DNA of 35,358 nucleotides from NCBI GenBank assembly GCA_029068395.1, contig JAIECQ010000015.1:1-35358 (forward strand), in the 5' to 3' direction. This document shows positions 24,176-32,870 of the stretch, piece after piece. The DNA is from Rikenellaceae bacterium. GTDB lineage: Bacteria > Bacteroidota > Bacteroidia > Bacteroidales > Rikenellaceae. Below the pieces are notes generated by a model. It saw only the letters and a program-made list of their open reading frames with translations. It was not told the origin of the DNA and did not search any database. A program made the translations under genes and the position numbers. The stretch's first letter is position 1, and each line of letters starts with the position of its first letter.

Positions 24176-26590
24176 TCAGAAACGTCCCGCATCCTCGGCA
24201 TTGCCCCTGACGACATTGGCCGCACTGAAATCCTTGCCGGCCTTGAAGTTGTATCGCAGCGTTATGCCGTAACGACGTGAGGTCCACGATGACATAGTAT
24301 TGGCACGTTTACCGAAGTCGGCATCGTCAATAATCACATTAAACCCTGTAGAGACTATGTTGTTCACATTCAACACCAACGACAACTTGCCGTCAAGAAA
24401 GCTCTTTTTGAGTGATCCGTCCAACGACGTCATAGGCTTCTTAAGCCACCAGTTGCCCTGCAAGACATTGCCGGAACAGTTGCCGCTAAGCTCTATCGTC
24501 CACTTCTTGGGCAGAGAGAAGATGGTGTTTGCCGATGCCTGATAAAACCACCGTGTGCGTTTCACCCCCAACACATCGGCACTCATGGGACCCGTGGTGC
24601 CGCTAAAGCTTATATCCCACCACTTGAATGGAGTGAACGGCAGATAGGTGTTTAAGACAAACATGCTTTCGTTATCGAAATTGCGGTATGTCAGCAAGAT
24701 AACATCGGGGTCGTTGACATCGGGCAATGATATGCGCTGAAAGGCATTGTTACGATAAGAGTAATAGGCCATAAACATATACTTGCCTGCCAAGGTGAAG
24801 TTGAGGGTGAGATTTTCCGAGTAAGAGGGCTTCAGATAGGGGTTGCCCACCGAAACGGTGACGTTGTCGACCACTAACCTGCTGGCATTCAGCATACCGA
24901 ATCCCGGACGGGTAATGCCGCGACGATAGTTGAGCGCAACGATATACTGCTTCTGCGGATTGATGGCATACGACACCGAGGCCGACGGGAAAAAGTCGGT
25001 GTAATTGCTATGGTGGCTCTCATCCTGCCTCAGCGACTTGGGCCTTATGTCGGTGTTCTCTATCCTCAAACCCGCCATCATACTCCAGCGTCCCAGATTG
25101 GCCGATGCTGTGGCGTAAAGCGCCCCGATACCCTCGCGATAACGGTAATTGTCGCTGTAATCGGCCCTGTAACTCCAGTTGACATTATCTGCCGAGACGT
25201 GATTGTCATACACGTTCGTCATCTTGGAATAAGAGTACTTGGCCCCATAACCCAACGACCACTTCTTGCTGAAACGCTTGTTGACGTCGATACGCGCGGT
25301 GTAGAAATCGTTCCGCGACAACGACTCGTCACGCAGGTACTCCATAAGCGACCCCCCGCCGGAACCCTCTATCATGGTAGTGTAATTGTTGCTGCCGTTC
25401 TTGCCGTAATGATAGTCGGCCACCACCAGCAGGTCGGAACCCAGGGTGTCGAGCTTGCGACGATAGTTTAACGACACACCGTGATTGACATAGACATTGT
25501 CGGGCGAATCGAGCCTTACGCCGTTGTAAACCCGCTCGGTGGTCTGCCCGAACATATATCCGTCAGAGACCATATGCCCTGTAGAGGGATAAGAACCGAA
25601 ACTATAATCAAGACCTACACTATTGCGATCGTCAAACTGATATACGCCACGGAAATCATAATTGAAATTCTGCGACTTATACAAAAAATTGGCCTCAGTA
25701 ACCAATGTGTCGCCGCGAAGTTTCATGTACGACTCTATGTCATTATGCTCCATGTTCTTATTTCTGTGATAAGTGAAGCCGGTAGATATAGATAACTTGT
25801 TGTGCATCACGTTGACCCACACCGACGGTCTGTATTTCAAATCCATCGTATCCATACGCTCGTACGACATTGACACATTGCCGAACACACCGTTCACACT
25901 GCGGTTGCGCAGGGTTATCTTAAGCACGGCCCCTCCTACGGCAGCATCGTACTTGGCACCCGCCGACCGCACCACATCAATGCTCTTGACATCTTCGGCG
26001 TTGATGGTCTCTAAATAACGTAGCAGCTCGCTCGACGACATGGTAACCACCCTGTCGTTTATCATAACCTGAATGCCACCCTGTCCGTTGATCTTTATCT
26101 CGTCGTTGTTGTCTATCCACAAGCCGGGCACATACTTCAGCGCCTCGCGGGCGTTACGTCCCTCGGCCACCTTACTGTCGCCCAGGGCCAACGAGTAACC
26201 GTCGGCACGATGGATCACCGTGCGGCCGTTCACCACCACCTCATCGACCTCCAAGAGCTCAGCCTCCAAAACTATGTCGCCCATGTTGACGGTGCCTCTC
26301 ACCTCAACATCGCGCCTCAGTGTCTTGTAACCAACAAACGACACCTCCATCACATAGTCACCCTCTGCAATTTCCACCGAGAAGAGACCGTCACTGCCTG
26401 TCGTGGCGCCGGCAATGTAGTCGCCCGCCTTGTCGGTAAATACCACCGTAGCATAATCTATGCCTCTGCCATCACTACCCTTGACCGAGCCTGTAACTCC
26501 ACCCCTGACCTCTTTAACCGACTGCAAATCGGCACCGGCCGCCAAGACATATAGTCCTGTAAAAAACAATAAGCAAAAAATAGTTTTCAT
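24176..26590 (-). CDS. Outer-membrane receptor-like beta-barrel protein B
   Basis: This 804-residue paralogue of receptors A and C has the same architecture: signal peptide, CarboxypepD-like domain (about 30-107), plug-like domain to about 217, and a C-terminal barrel ending in Phe. Long stretches match receptor A, for example Y-A-T-V-V-F-T-D-K-A-G-D-Y-I-A-G and V-S-F-V-G-Y-K-T-L-R-R-D. The surface-loop regions in the barrel differ more, as expected if loops set ligand specificity. It has its own consensus promoter and its own terminator, so it is probably a separate unit. Confidence 0.9.
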   Translation of the reverse strand: MKTIFCLLFFTGLYVLAAGADLQSVKEVRGGVTGSVKGSDGRGIDYATVVFTDKAGDYIAGATTGSDGLFSVEIAEGDYVMEVSFVGYKTLRRDVEVRGTVNMGDIVLEAELLEVDEVVVNGRTVIHRADGYSLALGDSKVAEGRNAREALKYVPGLWIDNNDEIKINGQGGIQVMINDRVVTMSSSELLRYLETINAEDVKSIDVVRSAGAKYDAAVGGAVLKITLRNRSVNGVFGNVSMSYERMDTMDLKYRPSVWVNVMHNKLSISTGFTYHRNKNMEHNDIESYMKLRGDTLVTEANFLYKSQNFNYDFRGVYQFDDRNSVGLDYSFGSYPSTGHMVSDGYMFGQTTERVYNGVRLDSPDNVYVNHGVSLNYRRKLDTLGSDLLVVADYHYGKNGSNNYTTMIEGSGGGSLMEYLRDESLSRNDFYTARIDVNKRFSKKWSLGYGAKYSYSKMTNVYDNHVSADNVNWSYRADYSDNYRYREGIGALYATASANLGRWSMMAGLRIENTDIRPKSLRQDESHHSNYTDFFPSASVSYAINPQKQYIVALNYRRGITRPGFGMLNASRLVVDNVTVSVGNPYLKPSYSENLTLNFTLAGKYMFMAYYSYRNNAFQRISLPDVNDPDVILLTYRNFDNESMFVLNTYLPFTPFKWWDISFSGTTGPMSADVLGVKRTRWFYQASANTIFSLPKKWTIELSGNCSGNVLQGNWWLKKPMTSLDGSLKKSFLDGKLSLVLNVNNIVSTGFNVIIDDADFGKRANTMSSWTSRRYGITLRYNFKAGKDFSAANVVRGNAEDAGRF

Positions 26591-26945
26591 ATCATTTAAT
26601 CAGTTAGTATAATTCTTTGACTGCACAAATATAAAAACATTATTTCTATTATGCAACACATAATACATAAAAATAAATCATTATTTATTTTATCAAATAC
26701 AGCATACTACACACAACTATTTACAAAACAAATATTTAAATAAACAATATTATTCGTAAAAAAATACTATTTATCATATACAATTAAGTCATCACAAGCA
26801 TTGGCATGACTGTCTATTAAGAACAGATGCTTTTTGAAAGGGCTGCCCGTGCAGATCTTATCGGGAAAAAGCCAGATAGCAGCCCACCCCTTACGCAATC
26901 CCTCGGGGAAGAATCAAAGAAATCAAAGAACCAAAGTATTAATAT
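26591..26945. other. 355-bp gap between the FISUMP fragment and receptor B
   Basis: Very AT-rich to about 26800, then an unassigned stretch with a gggctgc/gcagccc pair near 26840-26890. The only supported element is the receptor B promoter. No gene is supported. Confidence 0.6.
26626..26656 (-). promoter_or_regulatory. Promoter of receptor B
   Basis: On the minus strand TTG (26656-26654) is followed after 20 bp by TATATTTG (26633-26626), an exact Bacteroidota promoter. The ATG is 35 bp after the box. Confidence 0.75.
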
Positions 26946-27407
26946 TTAGCGGACACAACGCACGCTAAAACCGCACTGCCTATTGTTGCCACCCACGCTC
27001 AAATCACTGCTGTTGAAGTACAGGTAGTACGCGCGGTTAGAACTGCCCGCAACTGACGACCAATAACGCCCGTACACACCCGCGTCGTACAACGTACCGG
27101 ACGAACCGGTGAGACGGCGACCGACAGCGGGAAACTCCACGGAATTAGAACCGGAGGTGAACTTGATATATCCATAATCAGAGTTGGTCCACCCGCCGCC
27201 GCGACTGACGGTACTACCGTTAATGAGAGCCTGAAACTCATCTTTAGTAGGCAGACGGTAACCCTCGGGGCACGGGTGGGTATTCCAGTTGCTGGGGTAA
27301 GTCGACGTGTTCCAAGACCCGCTTGGGGTAGCCCCGGAAGCCGACGCACCTGTGGTATTCCACGCCACATTGATGCCCCACTGGTAGAACTTACCGTGTG
27401 ACTCTGC
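26946..27407 (-). pseudogene. 5'-truncated FISUMP-domain gene
   Basis: About 153 codons encode the end of a Fibrobacter succinogenes major paralogous domain: F-Y-Q-W-G-I-N-V-A-W, then C-P-E-G-Y-R-L-P-T-K-D-E-F, V-G-R-R-L, R-Y-W-S-S and a final G-F-S-V-R-C-V-R. These domains occur in secreted surface lipoproteins and have a C-type-lectin-like fold. Here the domain starts abruptly and the signal peptide and N-terminus are missing. The frame stays open upstream to 27698, but it runs through repeat DNA and contains no ATG in all 250 codons. I call it a gene fragment; expression from a GTG or TTG cannot be excluded. Confidence 0.72.
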
Positions 27408-27482
27408 ACGTGTGCCACTGCACTGTGACGGCAGCTTGGTTGCGAAAGTAGCGCCGCCGGAGGCCTGTTTGGCATGTGCTGG

Positions 27483-27787
27483 CGCTGGCCCATCCCGCTC
27501 CGGTAGCGCGGTCTGAGTGAAACGAAACCGCACACTTTCATTTAGCCGAGATGCTTTTGCACAGGTTGTTTTTGCGCCCGCAGGCTTTTGTCCCGCATGG
27601 CTTTTACTCCGGCAGTCTTCCGCACCGGCAGGGCGGCGAGGCACGAGCCGCAACGGGCCGACCCTCCCCCCGCGGAGGCCCGTAATCCCGTCACGCAATT
27701 GTAGGCAGTGACTAAGTCACGGCAGTTATGTGCGTCACTTTCACGTCTTGCCCCCGCAGGCTCGGCCCGTGCTCCTTCACGCCAAAT
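27483..27787. repeat. Second repeat family, copy a
   Basis: About 305 bp matching 27957-28257 with small indels. Shared words include gctggcccatc, gcggtctgagt-aaacgaaac, gagatgcttttgca, caacgggccgaccctcc and ctcggcccgt. The upstream, junk part of the FISUMP reading frame is this repeat read backwards. Confidence 0.8.
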
Positions 27788-27956
27788 GGGTGTTAGGTGC
27801 GCAACCCGAGCAGCCGCCCCGCCAGTACAGGCATCAAGCCAAAGCCAAATCGTAAGCTACAAAGCCTTGCCAAAAGCTACAGCTAAAGCGCCCTACCTGT
27901 TTCACGCCTCGCGCCCCAATTTCACCACGCTCTCTACACTCACCCCGCTGAGGTCA

Positions 27957-28257
27957 GCGCTGGCCCATCACGCTCCGGCAGGGCGGTCTGAGTTAAACGA
28001 AACCCACGCTTTCGTTTAACCGAGATGCTTTTGCAGTGGATTTTGCATAGGTTGTTTTTGCACCGCATGGCTTTCCGCACCGGCAGGTTTTTGGTCCGGC
28101 AGGGCGGCGAGGTACGAGCCGCAACGGGCCGACCCTCCCCCCGCGGAGGCCCGTAACCCCGCCACGCAATTGTAGACAGCGACTAAGCCACGGTAGTGAA
28201 ACGCGTCACTTTCACGCTTGCCTCCGCAGGCTCGGCCCGTGGCTCCTTCACGCTAAA
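27957..28257. repeat. Second repeat family, copy b
   Basis: Direct repeat of 27483-27787 at an offset of about 474 bp. A short third piece, about 35 bp with gcggtctgag-tgaaacgaaacc, occurs near 28458-28492. No coding function is seen. Confidence 0.8.
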
Positions 28258-28345
28258 GGCTCGTACCGGCCAACCCAAGGTGCTGCACATCTTTGTCTCT
28301 CACCACGCCTGACCATCATCACGCCATCGACATCCACGCCGATGA

Positions 28346-28365
28346 GGCCGGCGCAAGCGCCGGCC
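28346..28365. repeat. Perfect GC hairpin, 9-bp arms
   Basis: GGCCGGCGC, AA, GCGCCGGCC. It lies between repeat family 2 copy b and the tandem head units. Confidence 0.6.
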
Positions 28366-28494
28366 CACACCACCAAGGGAATAAAAGCAAAAGAAATGAG
28401 AGCACAAGGAATGAAAACAGCAGTAAATAGCTATAACAATTAATGCAACCCACCGTGCGGTCTGAGTGAAACGAAACCGCACACTATTCCTTAT

Positions 28495-28717
28495 CTCCGG
28501 CATTACGAAGTATGCCGTAAGCCAAAATTCCCTGTGCCGGGCTGAGGGACGAAGCCCGAGCGGCCCGGAGCCTCCCCAAACGGAGGGCCGCATATCGGTG
28601 ATTAATATATAGGGCGGTGAATTAGTGACAGCAGTGATGCTCTTCATTTTCATGCTGTGCCGGTGGTTGTGGCTGTACTTACCTATTATGTTTGCTGCGC
28701 TGCTGTTATGCTTGCTG
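28495..28717. repeat. Tandem head unit A of the composite element
   Basis: Begins near ccggcattacgaagtatgcc and ends near ttatgcttgctgca. It matches the next unit and the heads of element copies 1 and 3. A segment of about 35 bp present in the other units (ccctccgcaggccccgggtc and following) is missing. Confidence 0.78.
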
Positions 28718-28976
28718 CATGCCCGGCATAACGAAGTATGCCGTAAGCAAAAATTCCTTGTGCCCGGGCTGAGGAACGAAGCCCGAGCGGCCCGGAGCCT
28801 CCGCCCAACGGAGGGCCACATATCGGTGCATAATATGTATGGCGGTGAATTAGTCACGGCAGTGATGCTCGTCATTTTCTCGCTGTGCCCTCCGCAGGCC
28901 CCGGGTCGCTCTCCGCTGTGCCGGTGGTTACGGCTGTGCTGACCTTATGTTTGCTGCGCTGCTGTTATGCTTGCTG
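28718..28976. repeat. Tandem head unit B of the composite element
   Basis: A 259-bp unit between unit A and element copy 3, with the same start and end words. With the head of copy 3 it makes three head-to-tail units. Confidence 0.8.
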
Positions 28977-29536
28977 CATGTCCGGCATTACGAAGTATGC
29001 CGTAAGCCAAAATACCTTATGCCGGGCTGAGGAACGAAGCCCGAGCGGCCCGCACCTCGCGGTGGGCAGGAAATCCCCCCCAACGGAGGGCCGCAGCCCC
29101 GCACAGCAATATATGACAGTGAATTAGGAACGGTGATTATGCACATAACTTTCATGCTGTGCCCTCCGCAGGCCCCGCGTCGCTCTCCGCTGTGCCGGTG
29201 TTCGGCTGTGCGGCTTATGTTTGCAGCGCTGCTGTTATTGTTTCTGCTTTGCTTCCGCGTTTTTCCGTCGAGAGTCATGGCCCATGTTGAATATCTTCCA
29301 GGCACTCAACCCAAGGGCCAAAAACAGCTATTCCATAAATGTGTGAGACGTATGTCGAAACACATTTATGGGATAGCTGTACTTATCCGCTTAGTTTGCC
29401 CTCAAAAATATCAAAACGGGGTCCGCGACCCCTCCCCCGGAAGGGCCGCCGGAGGCAGTTTCAGCAATACATAACAGCAGTTCCAGCAAACCATCACCGG
29501 CAGTGACCGCAAGCCATCACCGGAGGCAGTGCCGTG
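28977..29536. repeat. Composite repeat element, copy 3 (3' of receptor C)
   Basis: This full-length copy matches 1-559: head 28977-29265, core inverted repeat with arms 29324-29344 and 29360-29380, second hairpin at 29418-29432, and a 22-23 bp tandem tail ending at the receptor C stop codon. It is about 11 bp longer up to the core because of an insertion near 29055-29085. Confidence 0.87.
29324..29380 (-). terminator. Hairpin with U tract, likely 3' end of receptor C mRNA
   Basis: Same hairpin as in copies 1 and 2, followed on the minus strand by TTTTT. The ninth pair is T with G: a wobble in plus-strand RNA, but a C-A mismatch in minus-strand RNA. It lies about 165 nt after the receptor C stop. 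Confidence 0.55.
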
Positions 29537-29542
29537 ATGTCG

Positions 29543-31972
29543 TCAGAAGCGGCTTGCGTCTTCGGCGTTACCTTTGACGACCTGAGCGGCTCGGAAATCT
29601 TTTCCTGTCTTGAAATTGTACTTTAACGATATGCCATACGAACGGGAGCCTGCCGACTGCCATGAGAATATCCTTTTGCGATAAGAAGGCTCGTCTATCA
29701 ACATGCTTGTCTTGGTGTAAACAATTCCCTTAACCTCGGCCATCAACGTGAGCTTACCATCTAAGAATGTCTTTTTGACAGAGGCATCCATCGACGCCAC
29801 AGGCCTGTCTACCACTATGTTGCCCTGTATCATATTGCCGGCACACCAGCCCGACATCTCGACAATCCATTTCTTGGGCAACAAAAATGTCATGTTTGCC
29901 ATTCCCCGATAAAACCACTTTGAACGCTCACGCCCCATAAATGTGCTCTGCATCAGCCCCGAGCCACCCGAGATATTGAAATTCCACCATTTGAAAGGAT
30001 TAAAAGGCAGATAAGCATTGAATATCAATATGTCTTGCTTGTCAATATTATCATTCTTGTACATCACAATCTCAGGGTTGTTCTCGTCAATGACGGCCAC
30101 CTGGGCAAACAGGTCCTTGTCGCCCTCATAAGCAGCCGTCAACATATACCTGCCGGCCAAAGTGAAGTTGAGCGACACGTTATTGGAATAAGACGGCTTC
30201 AAATAGGGGTTGCCCACCGCAACAGAAATGTTATCAATAGGCTGACGCCGAGGGTTGAGCATCGCGAAGCCGGGACGACGAATGCTTCGGCGATAACTCA
30301 TCGCCGCCACATAATCGCCTTTGGCAGTCAAGAGATAGGACAACGAAGCCGAAGGGAAAAAGTCGGTGTAATTGTTATGATGGTTCTCGCTCTGCTTCAG
30401 CGATGTGGGACGCAGGTCGGTGTTCTCTACACGCAATCCGGCCATGATGTTCAACCTGCCGACACGACCTGTCGCGCTGGCATACGCCGCCGCAATACCC
30501 TCGCGGTAACGATAATCATCACTGTAAACATCGTCATACACCCACTCAGTGCCCTGCTCTGACGAGTAATATTCAAAGACACTCGACATCTTGGAGTAAG
30601 AATACTTGGCCCCGTAACTGAGCGACCACTTGGTATTGAAACGCTTGGTGACATCTATGCGCGCTGTGTAAAAGTCATTCTTAAGCAGACTTGCAGACTT
30701 CACATAATCAAGCACTTTCACCGCATCTAACTGCTGCATCAACTCCGAAATGTTGGTCTCCCAGCTGTTGGAGCGATGATAGTCGGCCACCAGCAAGAGG
30801 TCGGAACCCAACGAGTCTAACGTGCGACGATAATTGACCGACAGGTCGTGCGTCTTGCTCAAATCACTGGGCGACAACGATTTTGTGGTCGCATAGTTCA
30901 TCAAATCGCCATACGAACGGCCATAGCCGACAGAAGAGGAGAAATTATCTTCATCGCTTGGCGAACGACGAAAATCGTAATCGACCCCCACGCTGTTTCG
31001 CTCGTCGATGTTGTAAACGCCCCTTAACGTGTAATTATAAGAGTGTTGGCCGTTGTTCAATACCGACTCTGAGTTTATCGTATCACCCAGCTGCCTGAAA
31101 CATGAATACTGACGCAAGAACTGCGAATACTGACGCCGCGCATATGTAAAACCTGTCGAAAGCGATAACTTGCCATACATGGCGTTCACCCACACCGACG
31201 GCATCACCAGTGTTGTCAAGGTGTCGGTGCGTCTGTAATTCATAGACACAGTGCCAAACACGCCCTCTACCTTGCTGCGGTTGCGCAGGTTAATCTTAAG
31301 CACCGCACCGCTTGCCGAGGCGTCATACTTTGCCCCTGCCGAACGCACCACGTCTATGCTCTTGACATCCTCGGCGTTTATCGACTCCAGATAGTTCAAC
31401 AAATCGGTCGACGACATGGTCATCACCCTGTCGTTTATCATCACCATCACTCCCCCCTGGCCGTTCACTGTTATCTGGTCGTTGTTGTCGATCCACACCC
31501 CCGGCACATACTTCAATGCCTCTCGCAGGTTGCGCCCCTCGGCCACCTTGCTGTCTCCCAACGTCAGCGAGTAACCGTCTGGCCGCTGCGTCACCATACG
31601 GCCCTGCACCACCACCTCGTCTACCTCCATAGCCTCGGGATGCAGCACCACATCACCCAAATCGATAGCGTCTTTAACCACCACCCTGCTGACCGACGAC
31701 TTGTATCCGATGTAAGACACCTCCATGTCATACTCCCCCGCCGCCAGCTCAACAGAGAAAACACCCTCCCCGTCGGTGGTCGCCCCTGCCACATAGGCGC
31801 CATCCTTTGAGAATACCACCGTGGCATACTCGACAGAGATGCCGTTCGTGCCTTTCACACAACCGGCAACAACCTTCTTCTCATCAGCAAACACCATGTC
31901 AGCCCCACTGTGACCGACACCAAACACCCGCCCCGACAGACACACAAACACAAAGAAAAGCAGATTCTTCAT
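29543..31972 (-). CDS. Outer-membrane receptor-like beta-barrel protein C
   Basis: This 809-residue paralogue is the most diverged of the three by eye. It starts with a signal peptide (M-K-N-L-L-F-F-V-F-V). A CarboxypepD-like domain at about 34-112, a plug-like domain with V-M-I-N-D-R-V-M-T-M-S-S and D-V-K-S-I-D-V-V-R-S-A-G-A-K-Y-D, and a long barrel follow. The C-terminus N-A-E-D-A-S-R-F nearly equals the A-E-D-A-G-R-F of A and B and ends in the outer-membrane Phe. It has a consensus promoter at 31999-32029 and repeat copy 3 directly after the stop. The ligand is unknown; there is no SusD-like partner. Confidence 0.9.
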   Translation of the reverse strand: MKNLLFFVFVCLSGRVFGVGHSGADMVFADEKKVVAGCVKGTNGISVEYATVVFSKDGAYVAGATTDGEGVFSVELAAGEYDMEVSYIGYKSSVSRVVVKDAIDLGDVVLHPEAMEVDEVVVQGRMVTQRPDGYSLTLGDSKVAEGRNLREALKYVPGVWIDNNDQITVNGQGGVMVMINDRVMTMSSTDLLNYLESINAEDVKSIDVVRSAGAKYDASASGAVLKINLRNRSKVEGVFGTVSMNYRRTDTLTTLVMPSVWVNAMYGKLSLSTGFTYARRQYSQFLRQYSCFRQLGDTINSESVLNNGQHSYNYTLRGVYNIDERNSVGVDYDFRRSPSDEDNFSSSVGYGRSYGDLMNYATTKSLSPSDLSKTHDLSVNYRRTLDSLGSDLLLVADYHRSNSWETNISELMQQLDAVKVLDYVKSASLLKNDFYTARIDVTKRFNTKWSLSYGAKYSYSKMSSVFEYYSSEQGTEWVYDDVYSDDYRYREGIAAAYASATGRVGRLNIMAGLRVENTDLRPTSLKQSENHHNNYTDFFPSASLSYLLTAKGDYVAAMSYRRSIRRPGFAMLNPRRQPIDNISVAVGNPYLKPSYSNNVSLNFTLAGRYMLTAAYEGDKDLFAQVAVIDENNPEIVMYKNDNIDKQDILIFNAYLPFNPFKWWNFNISGGSGLMQSTFMGRERSKWFYRGMANMTFLLPKKWIVEMSGWCAGNMIQGNIVVDRPVASMDASVKKTFLDGKLTLMAEVKGIVYTKTSMLIDEPSYRKRIFSWQSAGSRSYGISLKYNFKTGKDFRAAQVVKGNAEDASRF

Positions 31973-31998
31973 AATATATCACATTTTTATTGACAATA

Positions 31999-32029
31999 CA
32001 AATGTAAATAAAAATTCATTGTTTTGCAA
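31999..32029 (-). promoter_or_regulatory. Promoter of receptor C
   Basis: On the minus strand TTG (32029-32027) is followed after 20 bp by TACATTTG (32006-31999), an exact consensus box. The ATG is 26 bp after the box. Confidence 0.75.
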
Positions 32030-32257
32030 TACAAAATACACAAACAATCAAAATTATTAGCCATCGCAAAATACATCTCATTTTCACGCACCTACACATA
32101 TATAATAAGGTAGACAATAGCCTAATTTTTCAAAACAAAAAAATTTTACCTACAACACAATAAATTGCAAACATCAGCACAAAACACAAAATACGACATA
32201 TCAAGACATTAAACACTCACGTGCACACAAAGTGATGCAAAAGTAGCCGAAACATGC

Positions 32258-32286
32258 TTTTTTTCGGGAAAAAATATCTATATTTG
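32258..32286 (+). promoter_or_regulatory. Promoter of the small membrane protein
   Basis: TATATTTG at 32279-32286 is an exact -7 box. A T-run at 32258-32264 covers the -33 position without a clear TTG. The leader to the ATG is about 60 nt, longer than at other genes here. Confidence 0.65.
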
Positions 32287-32353
32287 CATGTCTCAAACAA
32301 AAACAAACAGACAGCAATCAACATTTTATTAATAACAAAAAAAAGAAATTGTC

Positions 32354-32791
32354 ATGTTGTACGCAATTTTACTTATCGTTTTGGGTATTTTGGCTGTTCC
32401 CTCTTTGATCGTTTCAAAGAAACCGAATGCTAAAGAACTTATCGACAAGATCGCTCCTTTCCAGGGCTGGTTGGGTCTTGTATTCTGCGTTATCGGTATT
32501 TGGGGTATCATCTCATCTATCATCCACATCGGTTGGTTGACCTCTTATCCCATTATCTGGATTCTCGACCTCGCTGTCGCTATCGTTGAGGCTTGCCTCG
32601 GTTTCATCCTCGGCTACAACCTCATCGTTAAATACGTTCTCTCTAAGAACGAGGCTGCTGCGGCTAAAGGTGAGCAGATTCTTGCAAAACTCCTTCCCTT
32701 GCAGGGTAAACTCGGTATCGCGGCTATCGTTCTCGGTATCGTTTACATCATCCTCTACTTCGTTCTTTTTGCAGCATTGCTCGCAGCTTAA
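32354..32791 (+). CDS. Small four-helix membrane protein with internal duplication
   Basis: I do not recognise the family of this 145-residue protein. Hydrophobic segments lie at about 1-20, 39-60, 67-95 and 119-145. It consists of two similar halves: E-L-I-D-K-I-A-P-F-Q-G-W-L-G at 28-41 matches E-Q-I-L-A-K-L-L-P-L-Q-G-K-L-G at 107-121. With an 80-residue offset, K32/K112, P35/P115, Q37/Q117, G38/G118, L40/L120, G41/G121 and G48/G128 are shared. All 25 isoleucine codons are ATC or ATT, while neighbouring genes use ATA freely. This suggests very high expression or a different origin. It is monocistronic with a strong promoter and terminator. Confidence 0.85.
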   Translation: MLYAILLIVLGILAVPSLIVSKKPNAKELIDKIAPFQGWLGLVFCVIGIWGIISSIIHIGWLTSYPIIWILDLAVAIVEACLGFILGYNLIVKYVLSKNEAAAAKGEQILAKLLPLQGKLGIAAIVLGIVYIILYFVLFAALLAA

Positions 32792-32810
32792 TTTAAGCCA
32801 AAGCATATAA

Positions 32811-32846
32811 AAAAACACCGCTCCTTTTCGGAAGCGGTGTTTTTTT
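32811..32846. terminator. Bidirectional hairpin terminator
   Basis: ACACCGCT (32815-32822) pairs with AGCGGTGT (32833-32840), with A and T runs on the two sides. It lies between the small membrane protein and the convergent M16 peptidase gene. An eight-G run (32863-32870) abuts the peptidase stop but is outside the reading frame. Confidence 0.88.
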
Positions 32847-32870
32847 ATACCCTACTCATGCAGGGGGGGG

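Larger units (their letters stand above)
27699..29542. other. Gene-free mosaic repeat region
   Basis: About 1.8 kb between the FISUMP fragment and receptor C, made almost wholly of repeats: family 2 copies, three tandem units of the element head, and element copy 3. Apparent ORFs here repeat the same peptides because the DNA repeats, and none shows a protein family. The non-repeat parts are about 27788-27956 and 28258-28494. Confidence 0.75.
31973..32353. other. 381-bp divergent promoter region
   Basis: AT-rich, with no gene. It holds the outward promoters of receptor C and of the small membrane protein. The sequence between about 32040 and 32250 shows nothing I can assign. Confidence 0.65.

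Noticed and set aside
28300-28875. 191-codon minus-strand open frame in the repeat region
   Set aside because: The same peptide stretches recur inside it because the DNA is tandemly repeated. No domain, start context or family is visible.
26946-29542. Complete diversity-generating retroelement
   Set aside because: No reverse transcriptase frame, accessory protein or adenine-differing template copy of the FISUMP end was seen in the window.
32863-32870. Phase-variable homopolymer (G8) at the M16 peptidase gene
   Set aside because: The run lies just after the stop codon, so slippage would not change the protein.
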